DNA from: Adiantum capillus-veneris
Taxonomy: Eukaryota; Streptophyta; Polypodiopsida; Polypodiales; Pteridaceae
Assembly: GCA_014529385.2 (NCBI GenBank)
Contig: CM043968.1
Location: 26,551,013 to 26,615,012, forward strand
Direction of reading: 5' to 3'
DNA: 64,000 bases
Positions 19,796 through 30,807 of the stretch are shown one piece after another. Made by a program: the position numbers and the translations under genes. Positions within the stretch are counted from its first letter, which is position 1. Every line of letters begins with the position of its first letter. The notes beneath the pieces were generated by a model. It saw nothing but the letters and a program-made list of their open reading frames with translations. It made no database searches and was not told where the DNA came from.

Positions 19796-21775
19796 TGACC
19801 AATGGACTAGGCTAGGCATAAAAATATAACATTTATGACATGTGTGAGATCAATTTGGAGCATGTTTTAGTAGGAGGGTACTTACAAACTATTGTGCACG
19901 AATCCAAAATAGCTTACTTGACGTGAGTAGCTATAGAGCTTAATGAAAAATCATGTCAACCAAAATTTCATTCAATGTAAGTAGGAACCAAGATGTGAGA
20001 AGTGTTTGATTTCATAGTGTATAGGACAATGCACACAAACAAAATATGAACAGAGTAGTGATGTATTCGATGGACATACCTGGAGGGTATGTTGCAGCTG
20101 AAAACGTATGTACCTGTGTGTGCATGTAGAGAGAGATGCTTTGTCTTTTTGAATGGAATTAGTAAACACATCGAGGTGTACTGTGACAAAATCTTGTATG
20201 ACAGAGTCAGTGCTTTTCCTTGCTTGACCTTGCTATTCCAAGTAGTATCTTTGAGAAAATTGGAAGAGGGGTTGTTTTTTTGTTATTATGTTATTAAACA
20301 TGATTGCTTAATGAAAAGCATATTTCTTATCATGTCAAGGGAGTAGGTAATGAATTCTGAAATCTATAAAATGCTGCTACCATTGTAATTAGTCATCCAT
20401 ATGAAAAGCTAACAAAAATTTGATAGTGCCAGGGATGCCTCCATAGGGCATCACCAACGCTCTATTTATAGTTTTTTTTTGTTTTTTTGTGGCTTGAGAT
20501 CACCAATGCTCTTCTTGGCCATGCATATAATTTCTCTGCTTCCAGTCTTGGCATGAGAGATGTTGTCCATCGAGCGAGACACAGATGAGGCTAAATCTAC
20601 CTACAACATAAGAAACACTAGGATAATTCCCTTATTGCTCTTATTGCCTTCTATAAGGTCGTCGAAGGAGAGTAAGAATAGCCATGCAAAGACGTCCAAT
20701 CTTGTAGATAGTCTTGTGGGTGTCCATGAAACCACTCGGTTGTTGAAGAGACCCTCCCTGCAATTGCGACCTTGCCAAGCTGGGTATGGAACTTCACATT
20801 CCATGCCAATTGGGGCCTTTGGGTAGCAAGCGGGCCAGATACAACACTACCATTGTGCGAGAGAGAGAGGATACAACAATGCTCGAATCGCTAAGGTGTT
20901 ATGAAAAGATGTGGCACAGATGATGAAGAGAGAATTGCTTGCCCATTGAAGCATGTGTCTGTAGCACCACATATGAGGCACGGTGAAGAAGATAGCAGAT
21001 CTAAAGGGTGAAGTAGGTCAATAATAGAGGAAGTTTCGAAGGAGACAACACTGTCAAAGAGAGTATCATGCAGGTTGCAAGGGAGATGAAGATTTCTGTC
21101 CTGTGGCCACCACATCTTTTACCACCATGCTTTGGACATTGAAGTGATCTTGTAGGAACATGGCCCAGCCAGAAAACGGAAACAGTGGTGGGATCGTGCA
21201 TGTGGTTTACTGTTAACTAGCCCCGCTTTGAATACAACTTATCAGTCTACATCACGAATGGTATCTGTATGAAACGCAAAGATGAGAAATACCGAGACAA
21301 AGCATGAGAAAGAGATTGAGAAACATAGTTAGCTTGTGGCTGCATATAATTTGTCGCTCCTTTGATCGTGGCCAGTATTAAAAAAATTTATAAAAATCAG
21401 TGCCCCATGCAAGGCAAGAAGACCCGGTCGTAATCTCAAAACTGTGGTTGGTAATGGTTTACGACTTATGATCACTCTATGTTGCCATGCAAGAGGGACA
21501 GAGAGAGTGGGATGATGGCTGAAGAGAGAGAGTGAGAGCGCTAAAACTGTTGTGGTTGGCAGCTACGAGGAGATGATTGCAGGCCATGCAGCTACGGCCG
21601 CAAAATTGGAAGGCCCTCTTTATCGCTAGCGGTTGACGTCTGCATGGCGATGGTTGGAAATTAGGGGGTGAGAGCGAGAGTTCAGTAGCCACCATGGGCA
21701 TCCAAGAGTTGAGAATTGGTATAGGTTGGTGGGTGAAGAGGAGCAGTTAAACTGTGGTTGGTGTAGCTCAATAGA

Positions 21776-21953
21776 AAGAGAGAGAGAGAGAGAGAGTTAG
21801 ACTGCGATTATGTAGATTATGATGGTTGTGTGTGTGTGTGTGTGTGTGGATGAGAGAGAAATAGAGAGAGAAAGAGTTCGATTGTACTCAATGTGGCCAC
21901 GAGCTGAGGATAAGAGAGAGATTAGGTGGGATGTGCATGTCACAAGCGAACGA

Positions 21954-22016
<63 letters not shown>
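21776..22016. repeat. GA and GT microsatellites inside LARD-like element
   Basis: (GA)n at 21777-21795 and 21957-22015, with (GT)n at 21828-21848 between. ORFs spanning these tracts (dipeptide SL or RE repeats) are artefacts. Confidence 0.95.
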
Positions 22017-22020
<4 letters not shown>

Positions 22021-22956
22021 TGGGCGCATGGCAAGTCACTGTTGTTGGTCTAAAGCCGGAGTCTGCATGGCAGGTAGTTCCACTGGCTGGAATAGCATTG
22101 GTTGATGCAGATGGCATCTATTGGCAACAATGAGATGGGGTATGCGAACGTAGGGACAAGAGCAGTGGGATTGTTTGCATGATGGCCGAGCGCTACCACT
22201 ATGGCATGTAGGGGTGGTGTTGCAAATGTTGGTGCTCTCCTAAGGCGGCACTACCATGCTCCTTTGGTGGCTCGCGGGGAGTGTTTGTGTCCTATGGCTC
22301 CATGGTAGACGAGTCCTTTCCCTTTTGCGTCACCCTCTGTAGAGGCTGCTTCCACTACGTTCTTTAATTAAAATAAGATATTATTATAGCTTTTAGTGAT
22401 TTGCACAAAAATAATTTGAGGGTCATTCCCTCTAAGCGAAGTAGATTAGTCAATCAAATTCCTTGTCTCCACCCCTTTTCTTCTTCACTCAGACACTCCC
22501 TAAGGTCTCTTGGGTTTATTCCGACAAGAGTCTACATGAAATTCTTCTTCTACTTCTTCTTCTCGTAGCCCGAAAGAAACTAATCAAAACTCCACTACTT
22601 ATAACTCGACCATCCTAAGTCTAACGTACATAAACAATATGAGAGCCAAATCGCTTGCTTTCAGTTCTTGAGTTTGATTCTATGCATTATATTAACGGAT
22701 ATTATGCTCTAGACTGTACTTATAGTACAACCAACTATCCTTACCTATATAGATATGCGATTAATCGCTACAAAAATTAAAAATTAAAAAATCCAATACT
22801 TGGAAACAATTTGAAATACTTATGATGCGAGGAGGTTCATAATAATCACATACCTCTAATTTTAAACAAGAAAAGTGTAAGTAAGCATGACTTATCTTTG
22901 TTCACCACCATAATCTCCATAGCCATCATCGCTGCAAGTCCAAGAGCATAGCCACA

Positions 22957-22968
22957 GCTCTGATACCA
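22957..22968 (-). promoter_or_regulatory. LARD-like element primer binding site (tRNA-iMet)
   Basis: The plus-strand string GCTCTGATACCA is the complement of TGGTATCAGAGC, the standard plant retroelement PBS for initiator tRNA-Met. It sits one base inside the 5' LTR (22970-23493). Confidence 0.9.
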
Positions 22969-22969
22969 C

Positions 22970-23493
22970 TACTACAGTCGGATGGCATGGAGTTCCCTGC
23001 AAAATACGCAAAACAGCATACTACAAACCATAAAATAGACTAATCGACATACCTGGCAACCACATAGACGCATAATCGTGAGATACACGAACAGAGAGAG
23101 AGAGACAGAGTGAGAGAGAGAGCAATAGGGCGCGTGCAGACGCACCCTATTCTAGGAGGTGCGTGGAGACGCACCTCCTAGAATGGAGTGTTAAGTCGGC
23201 ACAGCGAGAGAGAAGAGAGGAGAGGTGAGAAGAATAACGTAGACACTAGGTGCAATCTCCGCCCGTGCAAGAGTGACCATTTCCCTCTTGCACGTATTTC
23301 TTTTATAGATTTCTTGAATGGTCAAATGTGAGTACAAACTGGCCGGCCAGTCATAAATGGCCAAAGCTCATAAAAGAGCACTTGAATAATAAAATGTACA
23401 ATATATATATTTTTTCATTCGCATAGGCCTAGATCGGTCCAGTCTTTTCCACCTGTCAACTGCAATAAATAATAAAATATCAATTCTATAACA
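22970..23493 (-). repeat. LARD-like element 5' LTR
   Basis: Aligns with 18573-19097. The paired hairpins are kept (23124-23151 and 23149-23184), with arm changes that mostly preserve pairing. Followed by GTTTC, the right target duplication. Confidence 0.9.
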
Positions 23494-23498
23494 GTTTC

Positions 23499-23860
23499 CC
23501 TCTTTCATATTCAAATGCATGAGCTTTTTCATGAGAAAAAAAATATTTGATGCACTCTAACCATCCCAACCTAAGCATAATGACTCCCAATAATTCCTTT
23601 GCAGTAGTCTTGTCCATAATCATAAAAGAAAATTGACTCACCAAGGTGCATGCAAATGGTTACCGTAGCACGAGCATCAAACTCCTCCCATCGATCATTA
23701 GTGTAAATGTCAAGAGATACAGAAGGAGAGAGCTTGAGCCCTTGCAAGCGCACACACACAAAGATGGAGGCAAAGGACTATGCTTTTTCTTCTTCACAAA
23801 CTCAAGATAAGACATCTACAAAACATAAGGGAAAATACAACATAAAAGGGGAACTAGTAC
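23499..23860 (-). pseudogene. C4 gag N-terminal part
   Basis: Reverse reading 23571-23759 contains RWEEFDARATVTICMHLGES, the conserved copia gag segment (W-E-x-x-D-x-R-A...I-x-x-x-L), followed by a broken stretch leading to the insertion point of the LARD-like element. A possible start (ATGTCTTATCTTGAG) lies near 23820, but a frameshift separates it from the rest. Confidence 0.65.
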
Positions 23861-24056
23861 AACGGTCTCGTATGAACTACTAGTGAGTGAGGTGAGTAGA
23901 TAAGTGTGCCATCACTCCGGTAGGTAGATTAGCTTGGTGTAGTCTAGTTGTAGTATCATTGGCAAAGATATTCATATCCATCAAGGCACGCCAATGATGA
24001 TGACTGTTGGTGGTAGTCATCCAAGAGTCGTACATGTTGAGCTTGACATGTCAACA

Positions 24057-24070
24057 CTCCCCCCTCCATC
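24057..24070 (-). promoter_or_regulatory. C6 polypurine tract
   Basis: Plus-strand CTCCCCCCTCC directly after the LTR inner edge TCAACA; read on the minus strand it is GGAGGGGGGAG followed by TGTTGACATG. Confidence 0.7.
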
Positions 24071-24196
24071 TCAATGCCATCTCTTGTATGCCAAGCATCA
24101 CTCAAAACTATCGTAGCTTCTCCGCTCCAAGGGCCTTCATGAATATATCTACAACCTACTCATCTGTCGCCACATACTCCATGTCGATGTCACCTG

Positions 24197-24685
24197 CTAA
24201 GATCCTCTCTCTAATGAAGTGGTAGTGCACCTCATTGTGCTTTGTCCTAGCATGAAACAGTGGGTTTCATGCCAACTATATGCTACTGAGGTTATCACAA
24301 TATATGACAACTGGCCTATGTACCTGTACTCCAAAGTCATGAAGCAGCAATCCCACAATGCTACCTCACATGCTGCCACTACAACACCCATGTACTCTAT
24401 CTTTGCACTCAAAAAAGAAATCATAGGTTGCTTCTTGCTACTCCATGCAATAGCAGCACTCCCAAGTGAGAACACAAATCCGCCGTTAGTAGACCTGCGA
24501 TCGTATGTACTACCATCCCAATCCGCATCTATGTAGCTAGAGAGCAACAACTCCACATCTACCCTATAAAAGAGTGCATAATCCAACGTAGCACTCACAT
24601 AGTGCAAAGTGCACCTCACTGCATCCAAGAGTGGTTTCCTGCGAGACTGCATAAACTGACTCACTGATCCAACTGTGTAGCTCAA
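24197..24685 (-). pseudogene. C6 RNase H
   Basis: The 162-codon reverse stretch carries SYIDADWDGSTYDRRSTNGG (the D-A-D-W-D/A-G motif), IAWSSKKQPMISFLSAKIEY (degenerate S-x-x-E-A-E-Y) and the following helix AACEVALW. The end (LGQSTMRCTTTSLERGS) is in a shifted frame relative to the usual HIE-HYH motif. Confidence 0.85.
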
Positions 24686-25555
24686 GTCTCAAGGTGAGAT
24701 AGTCAAGTAGATCAAGCTACCCACAAATTTAATATACATGGTAGCATTATCAAGCACTTGACCTGCATCATTTTCCAACTTCAAATTTTGATCTAAGGGC
24801 ATTGCAATTGGGTTACAATCATCCATACCATACTTTTCAACATATCCAAAGCATATTGCCTTTGTGATAGCCATATACCTTCTTCCGTGCGAATAATTTC
24901 AATGCCCAAGAAATATCGCAAATCTCCCAAGTCATTCATGTCAAATTCTTGCACAAGTAGGGCCTACTTCACACCCTCTACTTTAGCCACATTATCACCT
25001 TTAACAATTAAATCCTCCACATAGATATATATTACCACAATCTGTGTCTCATTCTTCCGCACATACAATGAATGGTCTGCATCAGACATCTCAAAGCCCA
25101 ATGAAATGAGAAATGCCACAATCCTCTCATACCAAGCTCTAAGTGCTTGCTTCATCCCATACAATGCTTTCTTTAACCTACATACAAGGTCACGTAGCCT
25201 CATCTTTGCATAGCCATGTGGCTACTCCATATACATAGTTTCCTCCAAGTCTCCATTCAAAAATACATTCTTTACATCCATTTGTTTCAACACCCATTTA
25301 ATGTGGTAGCCACTACAATAAACACACAAATGGTAGCCATCGTAGCTACGGGGCTGAATGTCTCCTCATAATCAATCTCATAAGTTTGTGCATAACCTTT
25401 GACCACAAGTGTAGCCTTGTACCTACTCACACTGCCATCAACATTATGCTTATTTTGTAAATCCGCTTACATCCAATTTCCTTCTTATCCTTTGGTAATG
25501 GCACCAATTCCCATGTTCCATTTGCATCAAGTGCAAATGGAATATCAAGTGCAAC
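24686..25555 (-). pseudogene. C6 reverse transcriptase
   Basis: Pieces: 24689-24874 (the region [15 protein letters not shown], near the RT end) and 24964-25203 (CRLKKALYGMKQALRAWYER, SLYVRKNETQIVVIYIYVEDLIVKGDN). The catalytic YVDD is YVED here, a change expected to abolish polymerisation. The N-terminal RT lies broken at 25210-25555. Confidence 0.83.
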
Positions 25556-26221
25556 CATCTATTCATCCATAGCTTGCCACCATTTTTCATCCTTGACAGC
25601 ATCCTCAAAACATATGAATTCTACTTCCTCTATAATCTTTTCCATAAATGTACAATGACGAGCCACAAAACTGTCATAAGTCGATCTTTGCACAAGATTT
25701 GTTGCTCTTTCTGACCTGCGTGGTCCAGGATCACTTCCAGGTGTCCTATTCCCTACTTGCATTCCCTTGCACCTGGAGTCTTCATAGAGGTTATGTTGAA
25801 ACTCCTCATCCAAACTCTGCTCAAAACCACTCCTATTGCCATCATCATAACCAGCACTCAAATTTGGCAACTTAGGGGCATCATCAACTTTTTCGTTTCC
25901 TTTCCTTGATACATTTGAGGAGTTTGCATCACTCACTCTTTCACGTAACGTACCACTCCATGGATTCTCACCATGGCTTGCACTAGAGGACCCTTGCAAC
26001 CCACTCAAAACTTGTGACTGCACACCTGTATTTTTTGCATCCACATTCTCTCTTACATTAGCCCGCAAATCATCTTTTATGTCAGTATACCAACTCGCCA
26101 TTTCATAAAAAACAACATCCTTGCTCACCCTCACTTTACCCATGACAAGATTGTAACACTTGTACCCTTTCTGCTCAAGGGAATAGCCAATAAACACACA
26201 TTTTTTCTGTTTTTGGATCAA
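25556..26221 (-). pseudogene. C6 integrase-RT linker
   Basis: A 220-codon open stretch starting with CVFIGYSLEQKGYKCYN, the conserved copia integrase end (F-I-G-Y-S...K-G-Y-x-x-Y), then a long polar, Ser/Asn-rich linker, ending in the DEKWWQAMDE motif that starts copia RT. Confidence 0.83.
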
Positions 26222-26987
26222 TCTTACTTCTTAGCTCATCCGGCACATGCACATAAACAATACATCCAAACACTTTAAAATCTATTACCTTTGGTTTTTC
26301 ACCACTGAACTTTTCTTTAGGTGTCATATCATGTTTGCAGTAGTAGATGTCTTTATCATAATGTAGACACATGTAGCAATAGTCTCAGCCCACCAATAAC
26401 AATGAGGCATGTCCTTCTCATTCATCAATGCTCTAGCCACTTTTGTAATGTGCCCGTTCTTTCGCGTAGCAACACCACTTTGCTGCGGAGTATACCTGCA
26501 TGAAAACTGCCTTTGAATTCCATTCTTTTTCAGAAAACCATTGAATTCATTGAGAAATATTCTTCCCCTCCATCTGATCTCAGGCACTTTACATGTTTCC
26601 CAGTTTTTTTTTCAACCATATCATTGAAATCCTAAAAATTCATAAACACCTAACTTTTCTGCTTCATGAAGTAAACTCATACCTTCCTCGTATGGTCATC
26701 AATGAAACTCATATAGTATTTACATCCACCCATAGATGCAGTCTTTGTTGTACCCCGTACATCTATATGCACTAAATCCAATGCATTACTTCTTACATGC
26801 TTATCATGAGGAAAGGATGTTTTTGCCTGATCTCCAAAATGACAAGCTTCACATACTTTCTACATTTCAACAACTCAAAACATAGGTAAACCTATAACCA
26901 TCTCTTTAGTTTGCATCATTTCATTGACCAATAGTTTGTGTCAAATCTCTATATCTAGAAAAACATCTGCACATCGTGTAAACATGG
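26175..26987 (-). pseudogene. C6 integrase
   Basis: Integrase pieces on the reverse strand: CEACHFGDQAKTSF and LVHIDVRGTT (zinc finger to first Asp, ~26740-26870), SFIDDHTRK (~26690), the segment FLNEFNGFLKKNGIQRQFS, and the catalytic Glu region changed to GVATRKNGH (26324-26587). The sequence is cut at 26987 by the G3 5' LTR. Confidence 0.8.
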
Positions 26988-27826
26988 TGTCAAAATATAA
27001 TATCTAACTTTACCAAATGATTTTCTCATATTAAACTGATAATTTAATATGGGAAGATAAAAGGGAAACAAGAGTTAGGATATAGATATGTGCATCTAGA
27101 CCTATCTCAACAGGGGACCAAAAGGAGAAATGGTTGCATAGGGGTCCAAAAGGAGACGGTCTACCAAAAGAGAAATGTGCAATAAATGCTTCTAAATTTA
27201 CCTCAGCAAGGGACCAAGAGGAGAGATGGTTACATCTCAATAGGGATGTAAAAGGAGGTAATCTATCAAAGAGAAACGTGCATCTAATGGAGCTTAAAAG
27301 ACCTTAGGGTTAGCTTCATTAAAGAACTCCAAAAGTTAGCGTAAAAAGTCCTTTGACCTTAGGCAAGCTAGGGCTGACTTGAGGCGGGAATCCTACCCAA
27401 GCATGAGGTGCTTGTCGGCTTGCTAAGTGTTAGTGGGAACCTTTCTCAAAAGCTTGAGGTGCTTCTCATATGCTTGAATGACTAAGGTTCTTGAAGTGTT
27501 CAATTCAAAGATAAACTCTCAAGAGGGATCAATGTTTCCATGCTTGATTGATTAAGTGCTTGAAGTATTCAATTCAAACCAAATGACTTAATAAGCATAA
27601 AAGACATATGTTCAAATGATCCTCCACATGTGGCCCTCATGATGTGCTTGAATGCTATTGGATAGGTTTTAAAGGGGTCCAATGAGAATTTAGATACATA
27701 AAAATAAATAATTAATTTCTTTCTCTCAAAGAAGAAAAAGAGAAATATGTCCAAATGAAATAATTAAATAATACGAGAGAGAGAGAGAGAGAGCTGTGGA
27801 CCAAGTATGAGAGTGGGTTATACTCT

Positions 27827-27834
<8 letters not shown>

Positions 27835-27861
<27 letters not shown>
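27835..27861. repeat. (CA)n microsatellite
   Basis: CA tract inside the first LTR block; GA tracts also occur at 27775-27793 and 29600-29641 at equivalent LTR positions. Confidence 0.9.
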
Positions 27862-27863
<2 letters not shown>

Positions 27864-29597
27864 TCTCTCATTGTGTGGAGTGCTGACCATCGACCACCGT
27901 CCAACTCGCCAATAGATTGACCGTTTTCAGGTCACTTTTTGGCCAAAAAGAGAAATGGTTGCATAGGGGTCCAAAAGGAGACGGTCTACCAAAGGAGCAA
28001 TGTGCAATAAGTGCTTCTAGATTTACCTCAGCAAGGGACTAAGAGGAGATGGTTACATCTTAATAGGGGTCCAAAAAGAGGTAGTCTATCAAAGAGCAAC
28101 ATTCATCTAATGGAGCTTAAAAGACCTTAGGGTTAGCTTCATTAAAGACCTCCAAAAGTTAGCGTTAAAAAGTCCTTTGACCTTAGGTAAGCTAAGACTG
28201 GGAATCCTACCCAAGAATGAGGTGCTTGTCGGCTTGCTAAGTGTTAGTGGGAACCTTGCTCAAAAGCTTGAGGTGCTTCTCATATGCTTGAATGACTAAG
28301 GTTCTTGAAGTGTTCAATTCAAAGATAAACGCTCAAGAGGCATCAATGTTTCTATGCTTGATTGATTAAGTGCTTGAAGTATTCAATTCAAACCAAATGA
28401 CTTGATAAGCATAAATGACACATGTTCAAATGATCCTCTATATGTGGCCCTCATGATGTGCTTGAATGCTATTGGATAGGTTTTAAAGGGGTCCAATGAG
28501 AATTTAGATACATAAAATAAATAATTAATTTCTTTCTCTCAAAGAGGAAAAAGAGAAACATGTCCAAATGAAATAATTAAATAATACGAGAGAAAGAGAG
28601 AGCTGTGGAACAAGTATGAGAGGGGGTTATACTCTCCCACATGCACACACACATTCTCTCATTGTGTGGAGTGCAAAGTGCAAGAGCTCCATCTCCTTCG
28701 CCAAGCTTATTGAGAAGTAGAGAGCTTGCACCACACTCTTGACTATGGAATGCAAATCCAACCAAGAGCCATGCTTTAATGCTTAAGCTTTTCATTTTCT
28801 TCATCTACATAAAATTGGCATCTAATCATTGAACGTTGCCCACCAACCATTGAATTTGGCTACCGGCCATAGACTTTCAACCATCAACCATCGACCACAA
28901 TCCAACTCGCCAACAGATTGACCGTTTTCAGATCACTTTTTGGCCAAAAGGAGAAATGGTTGCATAGGGGTCCAAAAGGAGACGGTCTACCAAAAGAGCA
29001 ATGTGCAATAAGTGCTTCTAGATTTATCTCAGTAAGGGACCAAGAGGAGAGATGGTTACATCTCAATAGGGGTCCAAAAGGAGGTAGTCTATCAAAGAGC
29101 AACGTTCATCTAATGGAGCTTAAAAGACCTTAGGGTTAGCTTCATTAAAGACCTCAAAAAGTTAGCGTTAAAAAGTCCTTTGACCTTAGGCAAGCTAGGG
29201 CTGACTTGAGGTGGGAATCCTACCCAAGCATAAGGTGCTTGACGGCTTGCTAAGTGTTAGTGAGAACCTTGCTCAGAAGCTTGAGGTGCTTCTCATATGC
29301 TTGAATGACTAAGGTTCTTAAAGTGTTCAATTCAAAGATAAACTCTCAAGAGGCATCAATGTTTCCATGCTTGATTGACTAAGTGCTTGAAGTATTCAAT
29401 TCAAACCAAATGACTTAATAAGCATAAAAGACACATGTTCAAATGATCCTCCACATGTGGCCCTCATGATGTGCTTGAATGCTATTCGATAGGTTTTAAA
29501 GGGGTCCAATGAGAATTTAGATACATAAAATAAATAATTAATTTCTTTCTCTCAAAGAGGAAAAAGAGAAACATGTCCAAATGAAATAATTAAATAA

Positions 29598-29643
<46 letters not shown>

Positions 29644-30164
29644 GTGGACCAAGTATGAGAGGGGGGTATACTCTCCCACACGCGCACACACACATTCTCT
29701 CATTGTGTGGAGTACAAAGTGCAAGAGCTCCATCTCCTTCTCCAAGCTTGTTGAGAAGTAGAGAGCCTACACCACACTCTTGACTATGGAATGAAAATCC
29801 AACCAAGAGCCATGCTTCAATGCTTAAGCTTGTCATCTTCTTCATCTTCATTACTATGCTACTATGCTATGCTACGCAAGAAGAGTGATGACAAGTGATG
29901 AACTATTTCTTTCTCATATGAATGATTCTTCTTTCTCTTCCCTACCCTCATTCCCCGCTAGCTCTCTCCACCTTTGAAGGTGTTTGAGGCTTGGGACTGA
30001 GGCTTAGGATAGTTAATGCTTTTTGCAAATTTTATGTTATGCTCGTGATGGATGAAGATTTCTATCTTCATAGCATCACCAAGGTCACAAGGAACACAAA
30101 GATTTTATTGTAACAAGTCTCTCTTGATGGGAGAATCTATAATACAAACGCCTTTTGGAGGGGG

Positions 30165-30190
30165 GGACCGGCTCTAAGTAAATCCGGTCC
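30165..30190. repeat. LTR hairpin GGACCGG/CCGGTCC
   Basis: 7-bp inverted repeat in the 3' part of the G3 5' LTR, also at 901-926 and 10659-10684 in G1. Confidence 0.75.
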
Positions 30191-30393
30191 TCAACTATTG
30201 CCATGTTCTCTAATACTCTCTCTTGCAAAAGTATTGTTCATGCCGAGTTAATTAAGTTAATTTAAGTACTATGTTCATGTTGCTACCATCAATTAAGTTC
30301 ACCCTCTATGTTCTCAAAGTAATCTCACAAAAATGCTCACTCTAATTCTCTTAATTTGCTATTCTCAAAGTTCATAGGCCGTTTTCATTACAT

Positions 30394-30405
30394 TGGTATC
30401 AGAGC
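30394..30405 (+). promoter_or_regulatory. G3 primer binding site (tRNA-iMet)
   Basis: TGGTATCAGAGC begins one base after the LTR end, complementary to the 3' end of plant initiator tRNA-Met. Confidence 0.93.
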
Positions 30406-30807
30406 ATTTGGTTTCTCTTTTCTTACTTAAGAAGAGAGGTCCTTAAGTAGCCTATTAATGGTTGATTTTGTTAATTATAATAGGGTAAGTGGGACTTGGA
30501 TCTATTATCAATTTTGTTGAGTCCACTATGTGGGATATGGTGCACACCTTGGGAGCTTTGGTCTTAATAAATGGGGACTTTTTAGACTTGCCTACGGCTT
30601 TACCATTATTGAGCCATAAGAAGTCCGAAAGGAGATATTCCTCGGCAATTTTGGTATGTTAGACCCATTCCACTACTCTCTATAATTGACCAATTCGAGC
30701 CGTGGGTGTAGATACTTAAGTGCTTATTTTCAAAGGCTAAGAGGAGTAGCAACTAAGGTTTTGAGTTGCCAAAGGATACACTAAGTAAACACATAAGTAT
30801 AATTAGC

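Larger units (their letters stand above)
18573..23493 (-). mobile_element. Complete LTR element without coding capacity (LARD-like)
   Basis: Two ~525-bp direct repeats (18573-19097 and 22970-23493) flank 3.87 kb and are bordered by the 5-bp target duplication GTTTC (18568-18572 and 23494-23498). In element orientation (minus) the LTRs read TGTTATAG...CTGTAG(C/T)A, a PBS matching initiator tRNA-Met (TGGTATCAGAGC, 22957-22968) follows the 5' LTR, and a purine tract precedes the 3' LTR. No gag or pol motif is visible on either strand of the interior; the longest ORFs are about 105 codons and overlap microsatellite. It therefore looks like a non-autonomous large retrotransposon derivative, inserted in C4 gag. 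Confidence 0.88.
11690..23860 (-). mobile_element. Old Ty1/copia element C4, split by two later insertions
   Basis: A minus-strand copia reconstructed from collinear pieces: RNase H (11976-12221), RT (~12600-12800), integrase (12809-13102), GAG-pre-integrase (~13150-13480), then G2 as an insertion, protease (17818-~18000), gag with zinc knuckle (~18000-18567), then an LTR element as an insertion, and N-terminal gag (23499-~23825). Domain order is exactly that of one copia read on the minus strand. Stops, frameshifts and an internal deletion between integrase and RT make it a fossil. It differs in sequence from the C1/C2/C3 family (RT box YIDD). Confidence 0.78.
23861..26987 (-). mobile_element. 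Ty1/copia element C6, 3' portion
   Basis: Minus-strand copia of another family. Its 3' LTR starts (element orientation) TGTTGACATGTC at 24056 after a purine tract of G/A; the outer LTR end is not defined but lies near 23830-23900. RNase H, RT, linker and integrase follow up to 26987, where chromovirus G3 starts. Protease, gag and 5' LTR are not seen on the far side of G3. All frames are broken. Confidence 0.78.
26988..30392 (+). repeat. G3 5' LTR with internal triplication
   Basis: The LTR start TGTCAAAATATAATATC (26988) and end TTTCATTACA (30392) fit the family. Inside, the block starting at ATGGTTGCATAGGGGTCC occurs at 27131, 27955 and 28956. The first two blocks end early and are followed by a foreign segment (27883-27944 and 28811-28945) that also follows the truncated 3' LTR at 36685. 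Only the third block continues to a normal LTR end. Length is 3.4 kb compared with about 1.6 kb in the other copies. Confidence 0.85.

Noticed and set aside
20560-20826. An 88-codon ORF inside the non-coding LTR element, considered as a captured gene
   Set aside because: No recognisable domain or homologous neighbour, and the opposite-strand ORF is equally long.
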